The notes beneath the pieces were generated by a model, which saw only the letters and a program-made list of their open reading frames with translations, did no database searches and was not told the origin of the DNA. A program made the translations under genes and the position numbers. From Burkholderiales bacterium 67-32 (GTDB lineage Bacteria; Pseudomonadota; Gammaproteobacteria; Burkholderiales; Burkholderiaceae_B), in assembly GCA_001898625.1 (NCBI GenBank), contig MKUP01000010.1, positions 496,001-560,000 on the forward strand: a stretch of 64,000 nt of DNA. The letters are read 5' to 3'. This document shows, one piece after another, positions 1 to 7,024 of this stretch (position 1 is the stretch's first letter; the number at the start of each line of letters is the position of its first letter).

Positions 1-5
1 GGCTC

Positions 6-58
6 GCGACGCGTGCCCGGACATGGCCGGCGATCCGGCCACGCCCTGCGTGCGTCGC
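6..58. repeat. Nested inverted repeat downstream of rplT
   Basis: The arms GCGACGC (6-12) and GCGTCGC (52-58) enclose a second stem, GGCCGG (25-30) and CCGGCC (35-40), with a 4-base loop. It lies just past the rplT stop on the minus strand, where pheS usually follows in related genomes; pheS is not in this window. There is no T-run, so it looks like an intercistronic RNA structure or processing site and not an intrinsic terminator. Confidence 0.4.
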
Positions 59-66
59 TAGCGAGC

Positions 67-426
67 TCAGGCGGCCAGGGCGTTCTTGACTTGCTGCACG
101 ATCGCCGCAAAACCGGCCTTGTCGCGCACAGCCAGGTCGGCCAGCACCTTGCGGTCCAGGTCGATCGCAGCCTTCTTCAGGCCGGCGATGAACACGCTGT
201 ACGACACGCCATGCTCGCGGACGGCGGCGTTGATACGCGTGATCCACAGCGCGCGGAAGGTGCGCTTCTTGGCGCGGCGATCGCGATAGGCGTACTGGCC
301 GGCGCGCATGACCGCTTGCTTGGCGACGCGGAAGACGTTACCGCGGCGGCCACGGTATCCCTTGGCGGCGCTGATGACTTTCTTGTGACGGGCCCGGGCG
401 GTTACCCCACGTTTGACTCTAGGCAT
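67..426 (-). CDS. rplT: 50S ribosomal protein L20
   Basis: This is a 119-residue basic protein of normal length for bL20, starting [17 protein letters not shown] and keeping the [15 protein letters not shown] and YRDRRAKKR stretches typical of the family. L20 binds 23S rRNA early in assembly of the large subunit. In E. coli it also represses its own operon by binding the rpmI leader. It is the last complete gene of the thrS-infC-rpmI-rplT block and follows rpmI by 29 bases on the same strand. The assignment rests on full-length similarity and on gene order. Confidence 0.98.
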   Translation of the reverse strand: MPRVKRGVTARARHKKVISAAKGYRGRRGNVFRVAKQAVMRAGQYAYRDRRAKKRTFRALWITRINAAVREHGVSYSVFIAGLKKAAIDLDRKVLADLAVRDKAGFAAIVQQVKNALAA

Positions 427-455
427 TTGAAAACTCCAATATCAGCGGGTTGGGA

Positions 456-653
456 TCAGGCAAACGGCATCATTGCCCGCACGGATTTCACATCGGCCTC
501 GTGGACCGCGGTGGAGCCGCGCAACTGACGCTTGTTCTTGGTGGTTTTCTTCGTGAGGATGTGGCGCTTGAACGCCTGGCCCCGCTTGATGGAACCGCTA
601 CCGCGGACCTTAAAGCGCTTGGCGGCGCTTTTCTTGGTCTTCATCTTAGGCAT
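456..653 (-). CDS. rpmI: 50S ribosomal protein L35
   Basis: The product is 65 residues, starting [20 protein letters not shown], which is the standard length and N-terminus of bL35. The frame stays open upstream to 758, but family length and the conserved MPKMKTKK start place the true ATG at 653, preceded by GGAAGC as ribosome-binding site. It is a small basic component of the large ribosomal subunit. Its long upstream leader (654-904) is where L20 autoregulation acts in E. coli; the same role here is inferred from position. Confidence 0.97.
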   Translation of the reverse strand: MPKMKTKKSAAKRFKVRGSGSIKRGQAFKRHILTKKTTKNKRQLRGSTAVHEADVKSVRAMMPFA

Positions 654-904
654 GACTGCTTCCTGTACGTTTACATGCTCACGGGTGCCGGCGATATCCT
701 GCCGGACTTGACGACCCGCATTCACTTGTTTTACCTGCTCCGGAACCCTGCGGCGCACCGCTGCGCGGGGCTACACCCCGCCGGCGGATTTGAAGGCGTC
801 GCAAAGAAGCCGGATTACCCGGTGCCAGGAATTTCGCACCAGGATTCGCCGGGATGCCCCCACAAAGGGTACGGTCATCCCGGAAAACCGAAGATTATAC
901 CGCG
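654..904 (-). promoter_or_regulatory. rpmI-rplT leader with internal promoter
   Basis: This is 251 bases without a gene between the infC stop and the rpmI start. Immediately after the infC stop the minus strand reads TATAAT (899 down to 894), a perfect -10 box; no good -35 is visible 17 bases upstream. A transcript from here would carry a leader of roughly 230 bases, rich in short inverted repeats, ahead of rpmI. In E. coli the equivalent leader forms the L20-binding operator. Autoregulation here is inferred, and the L20 recognition fold was not modelled. Confidence 0.5.
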
Positions 905-1456
905 TTATTCGCCCACTGCACCCTTGCCGACCGGCAAGGCCTTCTTCTTGGGCGCCAGCACCATCACCATCTGGCGGCCTTCGAGCTTGGGCATCGCCTC
1001 GACAGCGCTGATCTCGACCAGGTCGTCGCGCACGCGTTCCAGCACGCGCATGCCCAGTTCCTGGTGGGCCATCTCGCGGCCGCGGAAGCGCAGCGTGACC
1101 TTGGCCTTGTCGCCCTCTTCCAGGAACCGGCGCAGATTACGCAGCTTGACCTGGTAATCGCCTTCGTCGGTACCGGGACGGAACTTGACTTCCTTGACCT
1201 GGATGATCTTCTGCTTGAGCTTGGCTTCGTGCTGTCGCTTCTGCTCTTGGTACTTGAACTTGCCGTAGTCCATCAGGCGGCAGACCGGAGGCTGCGCGTT
1301 GGGGGCAATTTCTACCAGATCCACATCACTCTGTTCGGAAAGCCTAACTGCTTCGGCCAGCTTGACGATGCCAAGCTGTTCGCCGTCGACCCCAATCAGG
1401 CGCACCTCAAGTGCGGTAATTTCACCATTGATGCGATTCGGCTTGTCGGTAGCGAT
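905..1456 (-). CDS. infC: Translation initiation factor IF-3, ATC start codon
   Basis: IF-3 binds the 30S subunit and checks start-codon and initiator tRNA choice. Read from an ATC at 1456 the protein is 183 residues, close to the E. coli 180, and begins (I/M)[21 protein letters not shown], which restores the conserved N-terminal NGEI motif. The first conventional start in frame (GTG, 1405) would remove 17 conserved residues. AGGAG lies 8 bases before the ATC, which supports that start. E. coli infC also uses a rare start (AUU) so that IF-3 limits its own synthesis; the same logic is inferred here. It lies 99 bases after thrS. Confidence 0.93.
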   Translation of the reverse strand: MATDKPNRINGEITALEVRLIGVDGEQLGIVKLAEAVRLSEQSDVDLVEIAPNAQPPVCRLMDYGKFKYQEQKRQHEAKLKQKIIQVKEVKFRPGTDEGDYQVKLRNLRRFLEEGDKAKVTLRFRGREMAHQELGMRVLERVRDDLVEISAVEAMPKLEGRQMVMVLAPKKKALPVGKGAVGE

Positions 1457-1555
1457 GTCTAAAACTCCTGAATTTGATTGAAACGGCCGCGTGCGGCGGG
1501 CTGCCCCGCCGCCAGCACGAGCCGTGCCCGGCCCCCGGAAAGGCCAACCACGCGA

Positions 1556-3505
1556 TCAGGACGGATTGGCGGGGGTTTCCGGGTTGCGGCGCTCGGCCAC
1601 GTCGGCAGCGAGCCGCGACGAGAACACATCGATCGGGAGAACCCCCAGGTCGATGCCGCCGCGGGCGCGTACGGCCACCGATGCAGCTTGCCTTTCTTTT
1701 TCCCCCACCACGAGGATATAGGGAATTTTTTGCAAGCTGTGCTCCCGGATTTTATAGGTGATCTTTTCACCACGCAAATCCGATTCCACTCTAAACCCTT
1801 GTTTTTTCAGGGTTTGCGCGACACTTTGGGCGTATTCGGCCGTGGATTCCGAAATATTGCAGACGACGGCCTGGACCGGCGCCAGCCAGGGCGGCATCGC
1901 CCCGCCGAAATTCTCGATCAGCATGCCGATGAAGCGTTCCATCGAGCCGAGGATGGCCCGGTGCAGCATGACCGGGGTCACGCGCTGGTCGTGCTGGTCC
2001 ACGTACTCGGCCCCCAGGCGGCCGGGCATGGAAAAGTCCACCTGGATCGTGCCGCACTGCCAGTGGCGGCCGATGGCGTCCTTAAGCGTGTATTCGATCT
2101 TCGGGCCGTAGAAAGCGCCATCGCCCGGGCTGATCTCGTACTCGCAGCCGGAACGGCGCAGGCTTTCGATCAGCGCCTGCTCGGCCTTGTCCCAGACCTC
2201 GTCCGACCCGATCCGGCTTTCCGGCCGTGTGGCGATCTTGTACAGGATGTCGGTGAAGCCGAAGTCGCGGTAGACGCGCTGCAACTGCGCCGTGAAGGCC
2301 ACGCACTCGTCCAGGATCTGGTCTTCGGTACAGAAGATGTGGCCGTCGTCCTGCGTGAAACCGCGCACGCGCATCATCCCGTGCAGCGCCCCCGAGGGTT
2401 CGTTGCGGTGGCACTGGCCGAATTCGCCGTAACGCAGCGGCAGGTCGCGGTAGGAATGCAGGTTGGCGCGGAAGATCTGCACGTGTCCCGGGCAGTTCAT
2501 CGGCTTGAGCGCGTAATAGCGGTTCTCGGACTCCGTCGTGAACATGTTGTCGCGATAGTTGTCCCAGTGCCCCGTCTTTTCCCACAGCGAACGATCCAGG
2601 ATCTGCGGCGCCTTGACCTCCTGGTAGCCGCTGTCGCGGTACACGCCGCGCACGTATTGCTCGACCTGCTGCCAGATCGTCCAGCCCTTGGGGTGCCAGA
2701 ACACCAGGCCCGGCGCCTCGTCCTGGAAATGGAACAGGTCCAGTTCGCGGCCCAGCTTGCGGTGGTCGCGCTTCTCGGCCTCTTCCAGCATCGTCAGGTA
2801 GGCGTCCTGGTCTTCCTTCTTCGCCCAGGCCGTGCCGTAGATGCGCTGGAGCATCTCGTTCTTGCTGTCGCCGCGCCAGTAGGCGCCGGCCACCTTCATC
2901 AGCTTGAACACCTTGAGCTTGCCGGTGGACGGCACGTGCGGGCCGCGGCACAGGTCGACGAAGTCACCCTCGCGGTACAGCGAGATCGTCTGGTTGTCCG
3001 GGATCGACGCGATGATCTCGGCCTTGTACTTCTCGCCTATCGAGTTGAAGAAATCCACCGCGTCGTCGCGCTTCCATTCCTCGCGCGTAACGATCTCGTC
3101 CTTCCTGGACAGCTCCAGCATCTTGTTCTCGATGGCGGCCAGGTCCTCGGGCGTGAACGGCCGCGAGTACGAGAAATCGTAGTAGAAGCCGTTGTCGATG
3201 ACCGGGCCGATCGTGACCTGGGCCTCGGGGAACAGCGACTTGACCGCATAGGCCAGCAAGTGCGCCGTCGAATGGCGGATCAGGTCCAGCCCGTCGGCGT
3301 CCTTGCCCGTGATGATGGCCAGTTGGACATCGCGGTCTATCGTGTGGCTGGTATCGACCAGGGAGGGTTCGCTGCCTTCGTAGGTGACCCGGCCCGCCAG
3401 GGCGGCCTTGGCCAGCCCGGCGCCGATGGACGCGGCGACGTCTGCCACCGTGACGGGGGCCGGGAACTCACGCTGGGAACCATCGGGCAGCGTTACCTTG
3501 ATCAT
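1556..3505 (-). CDS. thrS: Threonine--tRNA ligase
   Basis: This class II synthetase charges tRNA-Thr in the cytoplasm. The 649-residue product has the expected order: an N-terminal TGS domain (about 1-61), the editing domain with HSTAHLLA, the catalytic core with MNCPGH (about residue 336, whose Cys is a zinc ligand), motif 2 around [18 protein letters not shown], motif 3 around [11 protein letters not shown], and the C-terminal anticodon-binding domain. The ATG at 3505 starts the TGS domain directly (MIKVTLPDG). It is the first gene of the translation block. The 200 bases upstream carry a candidate attenuator with a Thr-containing leader peptide. Confidence 0.98.
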   Translation of the reverse strand: MIKVTLPDGSQREFPAPVTVADVAASIGAGLAKAALAGRVTYEGSEPSLVDTSHTIDRDVQLAIITGKDADGLDLIRHSTAHLLAYAVKSLFPEAQVTIGPVIDNGFYYDFSYSRPFTPEDLAAIENKMLELSRKDEIVTREEWKRDDAVDFFNSIGEKYKAEIIASIPDNQTISLYREGDFVDLCRGPHVPSTGKLKVFKLMKVAGAYWRGDSKNEMLQRIYGTAWAKKEDQDAYLTMLEEAEKRDHRKLGRELDLFHFQDEAPGLVFWHPKGWTIWQQVEQYVRGVYRDSGYQEVKAPQILDRSLWEKTGHWDNYRDNMFTTESENRYYALKPMNCPGHVQIFRANLHSYRDLPLRYGEFGQCHRNEPSGALHGMMRVRGFTQDDGHIFCTEDQILDECVAFTAQLQRVYRDFGFTDILYKIATRPESRIGSDEVWDKAEQALIESLRRSGCEYEISPGDGAFYGPKIEYTLKDAIGRHWQCGTIQVDFSMPGRLGAEYVDQHDQRVTPVMLHRAILGSMERFIGMLIENFGGAMPPWLAPVQAVVCNISESTAEYAQSVAQTLKKQGFRVESDLRGEKITYKIREHSLQKIPYILVVGEKERQAASVAVRARGGIDLGVLPIDVFSSRLAADVAERRNPETPANPS

Positions 3506-3556
3506 TGAAGCGACCTCGAAAGAGATGAAGAAAAACCCTGGGACGAACCTGAAACG

Positions 3557-3582
3557 AAAAAACGCGGCACCGGGCCGCGTTT
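3557..3582 (-). terminator. Terminator hairpin in thrS leader (attenuator)
   Basis: On the minus strand the stem AAACGCGGC (3582-3574), loop CCGGT, and GCCGCGTTT (3568-3560) is followed by further T residues, giving a run of six. It sits 52-77 bases before the thrS start, so it must be read through for thrS expression from the upstream promoter. Its 5' arm is also complementary over 8 bases to GCCGCGTT at 3656-3649, which overlaps the stop of a short leader frame. Together these give the classic antiterminator/terminator choice. It could instead simply end the upstream citrate-synthase-like gene. Confidence 0.7.
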
Positions 3583-3655
3583 CTTGCTTTCTGCAGGATC
3601 CCGGGCCCAGGGGGCCCGGCGGGAACGGACGATGCGATCCAGGAAACCAACGCGG

Positions 3656-3709
3656 CTAGCCGGCGATGTTCCCCGAGGTAGTTCGATCGAGCATGGAAAT
3701 GACGCGCAT
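3656..3709 (-). CDS. Candidate threonine leader peptide of thrS
   Basis: This is a 17-codon frame, MRVISMLDRTTSGNIAG, with tandem Thr codons ACT ACC at codons 10-11. Its stop TAG is followed at once by CCGCGTT, part of the segment that can pair with the 5' arm of the downstream terminator. A ribosome stalled on the Thr codons would leave that segment free to form the antiterminator; one reaching the stop would cover it. The frame starts about 40 bases after a TAAAAT -10 box. The ribosome-binding site is weak (GGA about 8 bases upstream) and there are only two Thr codons, so this is a strong structural candidate but not certain. Confidence 0.55.
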   Translation of the reverse strand: MRVISMLDRTTSGNIAG

Positions 3710-3740
3710 GCCGTTGTCCGTTCGTCTTGCAGTTAAGGGT

Positions 3741-5057
3741 CTACGTTGCTTGGGATTTTAGCACAGCGCCCCCTTGCGGCCCAGCGTGGAACTGCCCGCG
3801 CGGGCGCAGGAAGAAGCCATTCAGGCGCTGCTCCAGCGCGTGGGCGATCCAGCCCGAGGTCCGGCCCATGGCCCACAGCGCGCTGGCGGCTCCGGGCGGC
3901 AGGTCCCAGGCCGCGCAGGCCGCGACCAAGCCGAGCTCGATCCGGGGCGGCACCCCCACCCTGGCCTGGACCTCGTCCAGGAAGCGCAGCAGCGTCCCCG
4001 CGCGGCGGCCCGGGCGCGGATGCTCGCGCGCCATGCGTATCAGCAGCGCCGCCCTCGGGTCCCCTTGCGGATAGGATTCGATGCCGAAGGCCGACGAGCG
4101 GGCGCGGTCGCGCACCACCCTCGCCACCCACGCGTCGAGCTGGCTGCGTGAGCGGACGGCGGCCAGCGTGTCCTCGATGCGGTCGCACCCGCCGGCCAGG
4201 CCCGTGCCGGACAGGGCGGCCAGCGCCGCCCCCACGCAGGCATGGAGCTCCGCGCCGACCGAAGCGGCGATGCGCGCGCTGAACGTGGGCGGCGACAGCT
4301 CGTGGTCCGCGCTCAGTATCAACATGGCGTTCAGCACCCGCAACAGGTCGGGAGCGGCCTCCTTGCCCATCGCCTCGGCCAGGTGCCGGGCCAGCGGCTT
4401 GGCGCCGGTCGGCGCCCGGTAGCGGCGCGGCTCGGACAGCAGCCCGCAGCAGCCGGCGAATGCCAGCACGAGCTGCCGCGCCGCCGGGACGGCCCCGCCG
4501 CCGCGCACTTCCTCGTCCACCGAGCCGCCGCCCAGGGCCAGTGCCGCCGCCTGGAACACCCGGACCATGCGCGGCGTCTCGCCCGGCTCCGGCGAGAAGG
4601 CGCCCAGCGCGCGGCGTGCACCGGCCGGCAGCGGCTGGGCCGGCCAGATGCTGGCGCCCTCGGGCAGCACGCCGGTCCACAGCAGTTCGGCCACGTTCTC
4701 GAACGCCCCGGGGTATTCGACCAGCTCGGCCGCCTGGCGCCCCCGGTAGCGCGGCCCGGCCGGAGTGATTTCCGTGATGCCGGTATCGATCACGGGCTGC
4801 CCCCAGCGCAGCGCGGTCGCCGCCACCGGGCCATGGCCCATCCGCGCCTGGCTGCGCGTGCGCAGTCCCTCGACCTCGTCGCGCAGGTACAGCCGGGTCT
4901 TGCGGCCCGGCTGCCCGACCGGATGCAGCAGGCCGCGGCTGACGTAGGTGTACAGCGTGGCGGCCTTGACCTGCAGCAGGCGGCACGCTTCCTTGGAATC
5001 GACGAAACCGCCGGCCTCCCAGGCCTGTCCGGCCGCGCCGCTTTCAGATGGATCCAT
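3741..5057 (-). CDS. MerR-like HTH fused to degenerate citrate synthase domain
   Basis: The 438-residue product has an N-terminal MerR-type DNA-binding segment (about 19-65: FVDSKEACRLLQVKAATLYTYVSRGLL) joined to a citrate synthase fold. The DHEL motif (His252) and DPRA (Asp333) remain, but the LHGG motif reads LAGG (Ala288) and the GFGH motif reads AFGI (Ile326). By comparison with E. coli citrate synthase (His264, His305, Asp362) the middle catalytic His is lost. It is most simply a regulator that senses a metabolite through a former enzyme domain, although activity cannot be excluded. It is divergent from the Bug receptor and aldolase genes, with inverted repeats between them. Confidence 0.85.
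   Translation of the reverse strand: MDPSESGAAGQAWEAGGFVDSKEACRLLQVKAATLYTYVSRGLLHPVGQPGRKTRLYLRDEVEGLRTRSQARMGHGPVAATALRWGQPVIDTGITEITPAGPRYRGRQAAELVEYPGAFENVAELLWTGVLPEGASIWPAQPLPAGARRALGAFSPEPGETPRMVRVFQAAALALGGGSVDEEVRGGGAVPAARQLVLAFAGCCGLLSEPRRYRAPTGAKPLARHLAEAMGKEAAPDLLRVLNAMLILSADHELSPPTFSARIAASVGAELHACVGAALAALSGTGLAGGCDRIEDTLAAVRSRSQLDAWVARVVRDRARSSAFGIESYPQGDPRAALLIRMAREHPRPGRRAGTLLRFLDEVQARVGVPPRIELGLVAACAAWDLPPGAASALWAMGRTSGWIAHALEQRLNGFFLRPRGQFHAGPQGGAVLKSQAT
3755..3760 (-). promoter_or_regulatory. Candidate -10 box for the thrS leader
   Basis: The minus strand reads TAAAAT here, one mismatch from consensus. The predicted start near 3748 would give about 40 bases before the leader peptide ATG. 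No convincing -35 is present 17 bases upstream. The box lies just beyond the end of the citrate-synthase-like gene, so thrS is probably transcribed independently of it. Confidence 0.45.
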
Positions 5058-5083
5058 GGTGGGGATGGCGGGTTCCGGATACC

Positions 5084-5130
5084 CGTCGAATCAGCAATAC
5101 ATCGATTATGCAATCGAGATTGATTCGACG
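5084..5130. promoter_or_regulatory. Candidate operator of the HTH-citrate synthase regulator
   Basis: In the divergent intergenic region, CGTCGAATCA (5084-5093) and TGATTCGACG (5121-5130) form a perfect 10-base inverted repeat with a 27-base spacer. Inside the spacer TCGATT (5102-5107) and AATCGA (5112-5117) form a second nested repeat, and another AATCGATC follows at 5133. This AT-rich block stands out from the GC-rich surroundings. Binding by the neighbouring regulator is inferred from position. Confidence 0.55.
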
Positions 5131-5205
5131 TAAATCGATCCATACACTCCGCTGCACATACCATTGCCGCCGGCGCCAGCGCCGGCGCATACAGGAGACC
5201 TCACC

Positions 5206-6198
5206 ATGACCCCGCGCATGCCCCGCCCCCGCCGGACCTTCCTGGCCCTTGCCCTGGCGGCGGCACTGGCCCCGTCGGCCCACGCCCAGCCCGGCGCCTA
5301 TCCGTCCCGCCCCATCACCATCGTCGTGCCGTTCCAGGCCGGCGGCGGCGCGGATACCGTGGCGCGTCTGCTGGCCACGAACATCGCCGGCCAGTTGAAC
5401 GGCCAGACCGTCATCGTCGACAACCGCGCCGGGGCCTCGGGCAACATCGGCGCCAACTACGTCGCGCGCGCCGCCGCCGACGGCTACACGCTGCTGCTGA
5501 CCAATAGCACCATCACGATCAACGCCGCGCTGAACTTCACCCAGGGCTACGACGTCAGGAAGGACCTGCGGCCCATCGCCCAGCTCGTGTCCTCGCCGGT
5601 GGCGGTCGGGGTCAACAGCGGCTATCCCGCCCGCACCGTGGCCGAACTCGTCAGCCATTTGCGCGCGAACCCGGGCAAGGCCAACTACTCGTCCTGCGGC
5701 AACGGCTCGCCCCAGCACTTCGCCGGCGAAGCCTTCAACCAGGGCGCCAAGGTCGACATGGTGCACGTGCCCTACAACGGCTGCGCCCCGGCCGTCAGCG
5801 ACGCGCTGGGCAACCAGGTCCCCATCCTGTTCAGCACCATCCCCAACATGGCTCCCCATGCCAAGACCGGCAAGCTGCGCATGCTGGGCGTCGCCTCGGC
5901 CAAGCGCCTGTCCTTCATGCCCGACGTGCCCGCCATCGCGGAAACGCCGGAGTTCAAGGACCTGGACATCAGCGTCTGGTTCGGGCTGTTCGCGCCCGCG
6001 GCCACGCCGGCCGACGTGCGCGGCCGCATCGAACAGGCGGTGCTGGCCACGCTCAAGGATCCCAAGCTGCGCCAGGACTTCCTGTCGCGCTACTACGAAG
6101 TCGATGCCCTGGGCGCCGACGGCATGGCCCGGCAGGTGGACAAGGATCTGTCCATGTACGGGCAACTGGCCAAGCGGGCCAACATCAAGCTGGAATAG
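5206..6198 (+). CDS. Bug/TctC-family periplasmic solute receptor
   Basis: The product is 330 residues with a cleavable signal peptide (RPRRTFLALALAAALAPSAHAQ) and the family pattern YPSRPITIVVPFQAGGGADTVAR, followed by NRAGASGNIGANYVARAAADGYT. Bug receptors bind organic acids and similar small molecules in the periplasm for tripartite tricarboxylate (TTT) transport or for sensing. The ATG at 5206 is chosen over an upstream start at 5164 because AGGAGA lies 8 bases ahead and the signal peptide follows directly. No tctA or tctB membrane gene is nearby. The aldolase gene follows by 48 bases, so the ligand may feed that enzyme. Confidence 0.93.
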   Translation: MTPRMPRPRRTFLALALAAALAPSAHAQPGAYPSRPITIVVPFQAGGGADTVARLLATNIAGQLNGQTVIVDNRAGASGNIGANYVARAAADGYTLLLTNSTITINAALNFTQGYDVRKDLRPIAQLVSSPVAVGVNSGYPARTVAELVSHLRANPGKANYSSCGNGSPQHFAGEAFNQGAKVDMVHVPYNGCAPAVSDALGNQVPILFSTIPNMAPHAKTGKLRMLGVASAKRLSFMPDVPAIAETPEFKDLDISVWFGLFAPAATPADVRGRIEQAVLATLKDPKLRQDFLSRYYEVDALGADGMARQVDKDLSMYGQLAKRANIKLE

Positions 6199-6246
6199 AC
6201 GCGCCCCGCCCTCTTCCCCATTGTTCATCTCTCGTCAGGTATCGCC

Positions 6247-6975
6247 ATGTCCACCTCCACCCCGACCGCCGGCTCGCTGCAGCAAGTGATCGACGATCTC
6301 GTCGTCGCCAACCGCGTGCTGGCCAAATACAACGTGCTGGACGGCTTCGGCCACGTCAGCGTCCGCCATCCCGAGCGCCCCGGCCACTTCCTGCTGTCGC
6401 GCTCGCTCGCGCCGGAACTGGTCACCGCCGCCGACATCATGGAATTCGACGCCGAATCCGAGCCCGTGGCCGGCGAAACGCGCACGCCCTATCTCGAACG
6501 CTACATCCATGGCGAGATCTATCGCGCCCGGCCCGACGTGAACGCGGTCGTCCACAGCCATTCGCCGTCGGTCATCCCCTTCGCCAGCTCGTCGGTACGG
6601 CTGCGGCCCATCTACCACATGGCCGGTTTCCTGTCGGGCGGTGCGCCCGTGTTCGACATCCGCTGCTGTTTCGGCGCGACCGACCTGCTGGTGCGCAACC
6701 GCGAACACGGCAAGGAACTGGCGAAGATCCTGGGCCAGCAGAACATCTCGCTGATGCGCGGCCACGGTTTCGTCACCGTCGGCAGCGACGTGCGCATCGC
6801 CGTGTACCGCGCGATGTACACCGAGAGCAACGCGGCCCTGCAACAGAAGGCCATCGGCCTGGGCGGCGAGATCACCTACCTGGACGAAGACGAAGCCCTG
6901 AAGGCCGACACCATGATGGCCGGCGTGATGTTCCGCCCCTGGGAGCTGTGGAAAAAGAAGGCGATGGAAGGCTGA
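6247..6975 (+). CDS. Class II aldolase/adducin-family protein
   Basis: The 242-residue product is of normal length for FucA/AraD-type zinc enzymes, which cleave or epimerise hydroxy-carbonyl substrates. Metal-ligand motifs are present: HGEIYRARPDVNAVVHSHS (about residues 92-110) and RGHGFVTVG near 175. There is no signal peptide, so it is cytoplasmic. It lies 48 bases after the Bug receptor on the same strand and probably shares its promoter, under control of the divergent HTH-citrate synthase protein. The actual substrate cannot be told from the sequence; decarboxylases and hydratases also occur in this family. Confidence 0.9.
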   Translation: MSTSTPTAGSLQQVIDDLVVANRVLAKYNVLDGFGHVSVRHPERPGHFLLSRSLAPELVTAADIMEFDAESEPVAGETRTPYLERYIHGEIYRARPDVNAVVHSHSPSVIPFASSSVRLRPIYHMAGFLSGGAPVFDIRCCFGATDLLVRNREHGKELAKILGQQNISLMRGHGFVTVGSDVRIAVYRAMYTESNAALQQKAIGLGGEITYLDEDEALKADTMMAGVMFRPWELWKKKAMEG

Positions 6976-6978
6976 AGC

Positions 6979-7009
6979 CTGGCCGAGCGGCACCGCGCCG
7001 CCCGGCCAG
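6979..7009. terminator. GC-rich hairpin between convergent genes
   Basis: CCTGGCCG and CGGCCAG arms enclose a GC-rich loop between the 3' ends of the aldolase and the molybdenum hydroxylase genes. There is no T-run on either side, so intrinsic termination is doubtful. Confidence 0.3.
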
Positions 7010-7024
7010 CCCCTTCCCGCCAGG

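Noticed and set aside
1478..3508. Long open frame (676 codons) on the plus strand across thrS
   Set aside because: It is a mirror of the well-supported thrS gene on the opposite strand; GC-rich third positions keep the antisense frame open. No family motif is present.
5044..6228. Long minus-strand frame opposite the Bug receptor
   Set aside because: It has no family motif and shadows a clear receptor gene.
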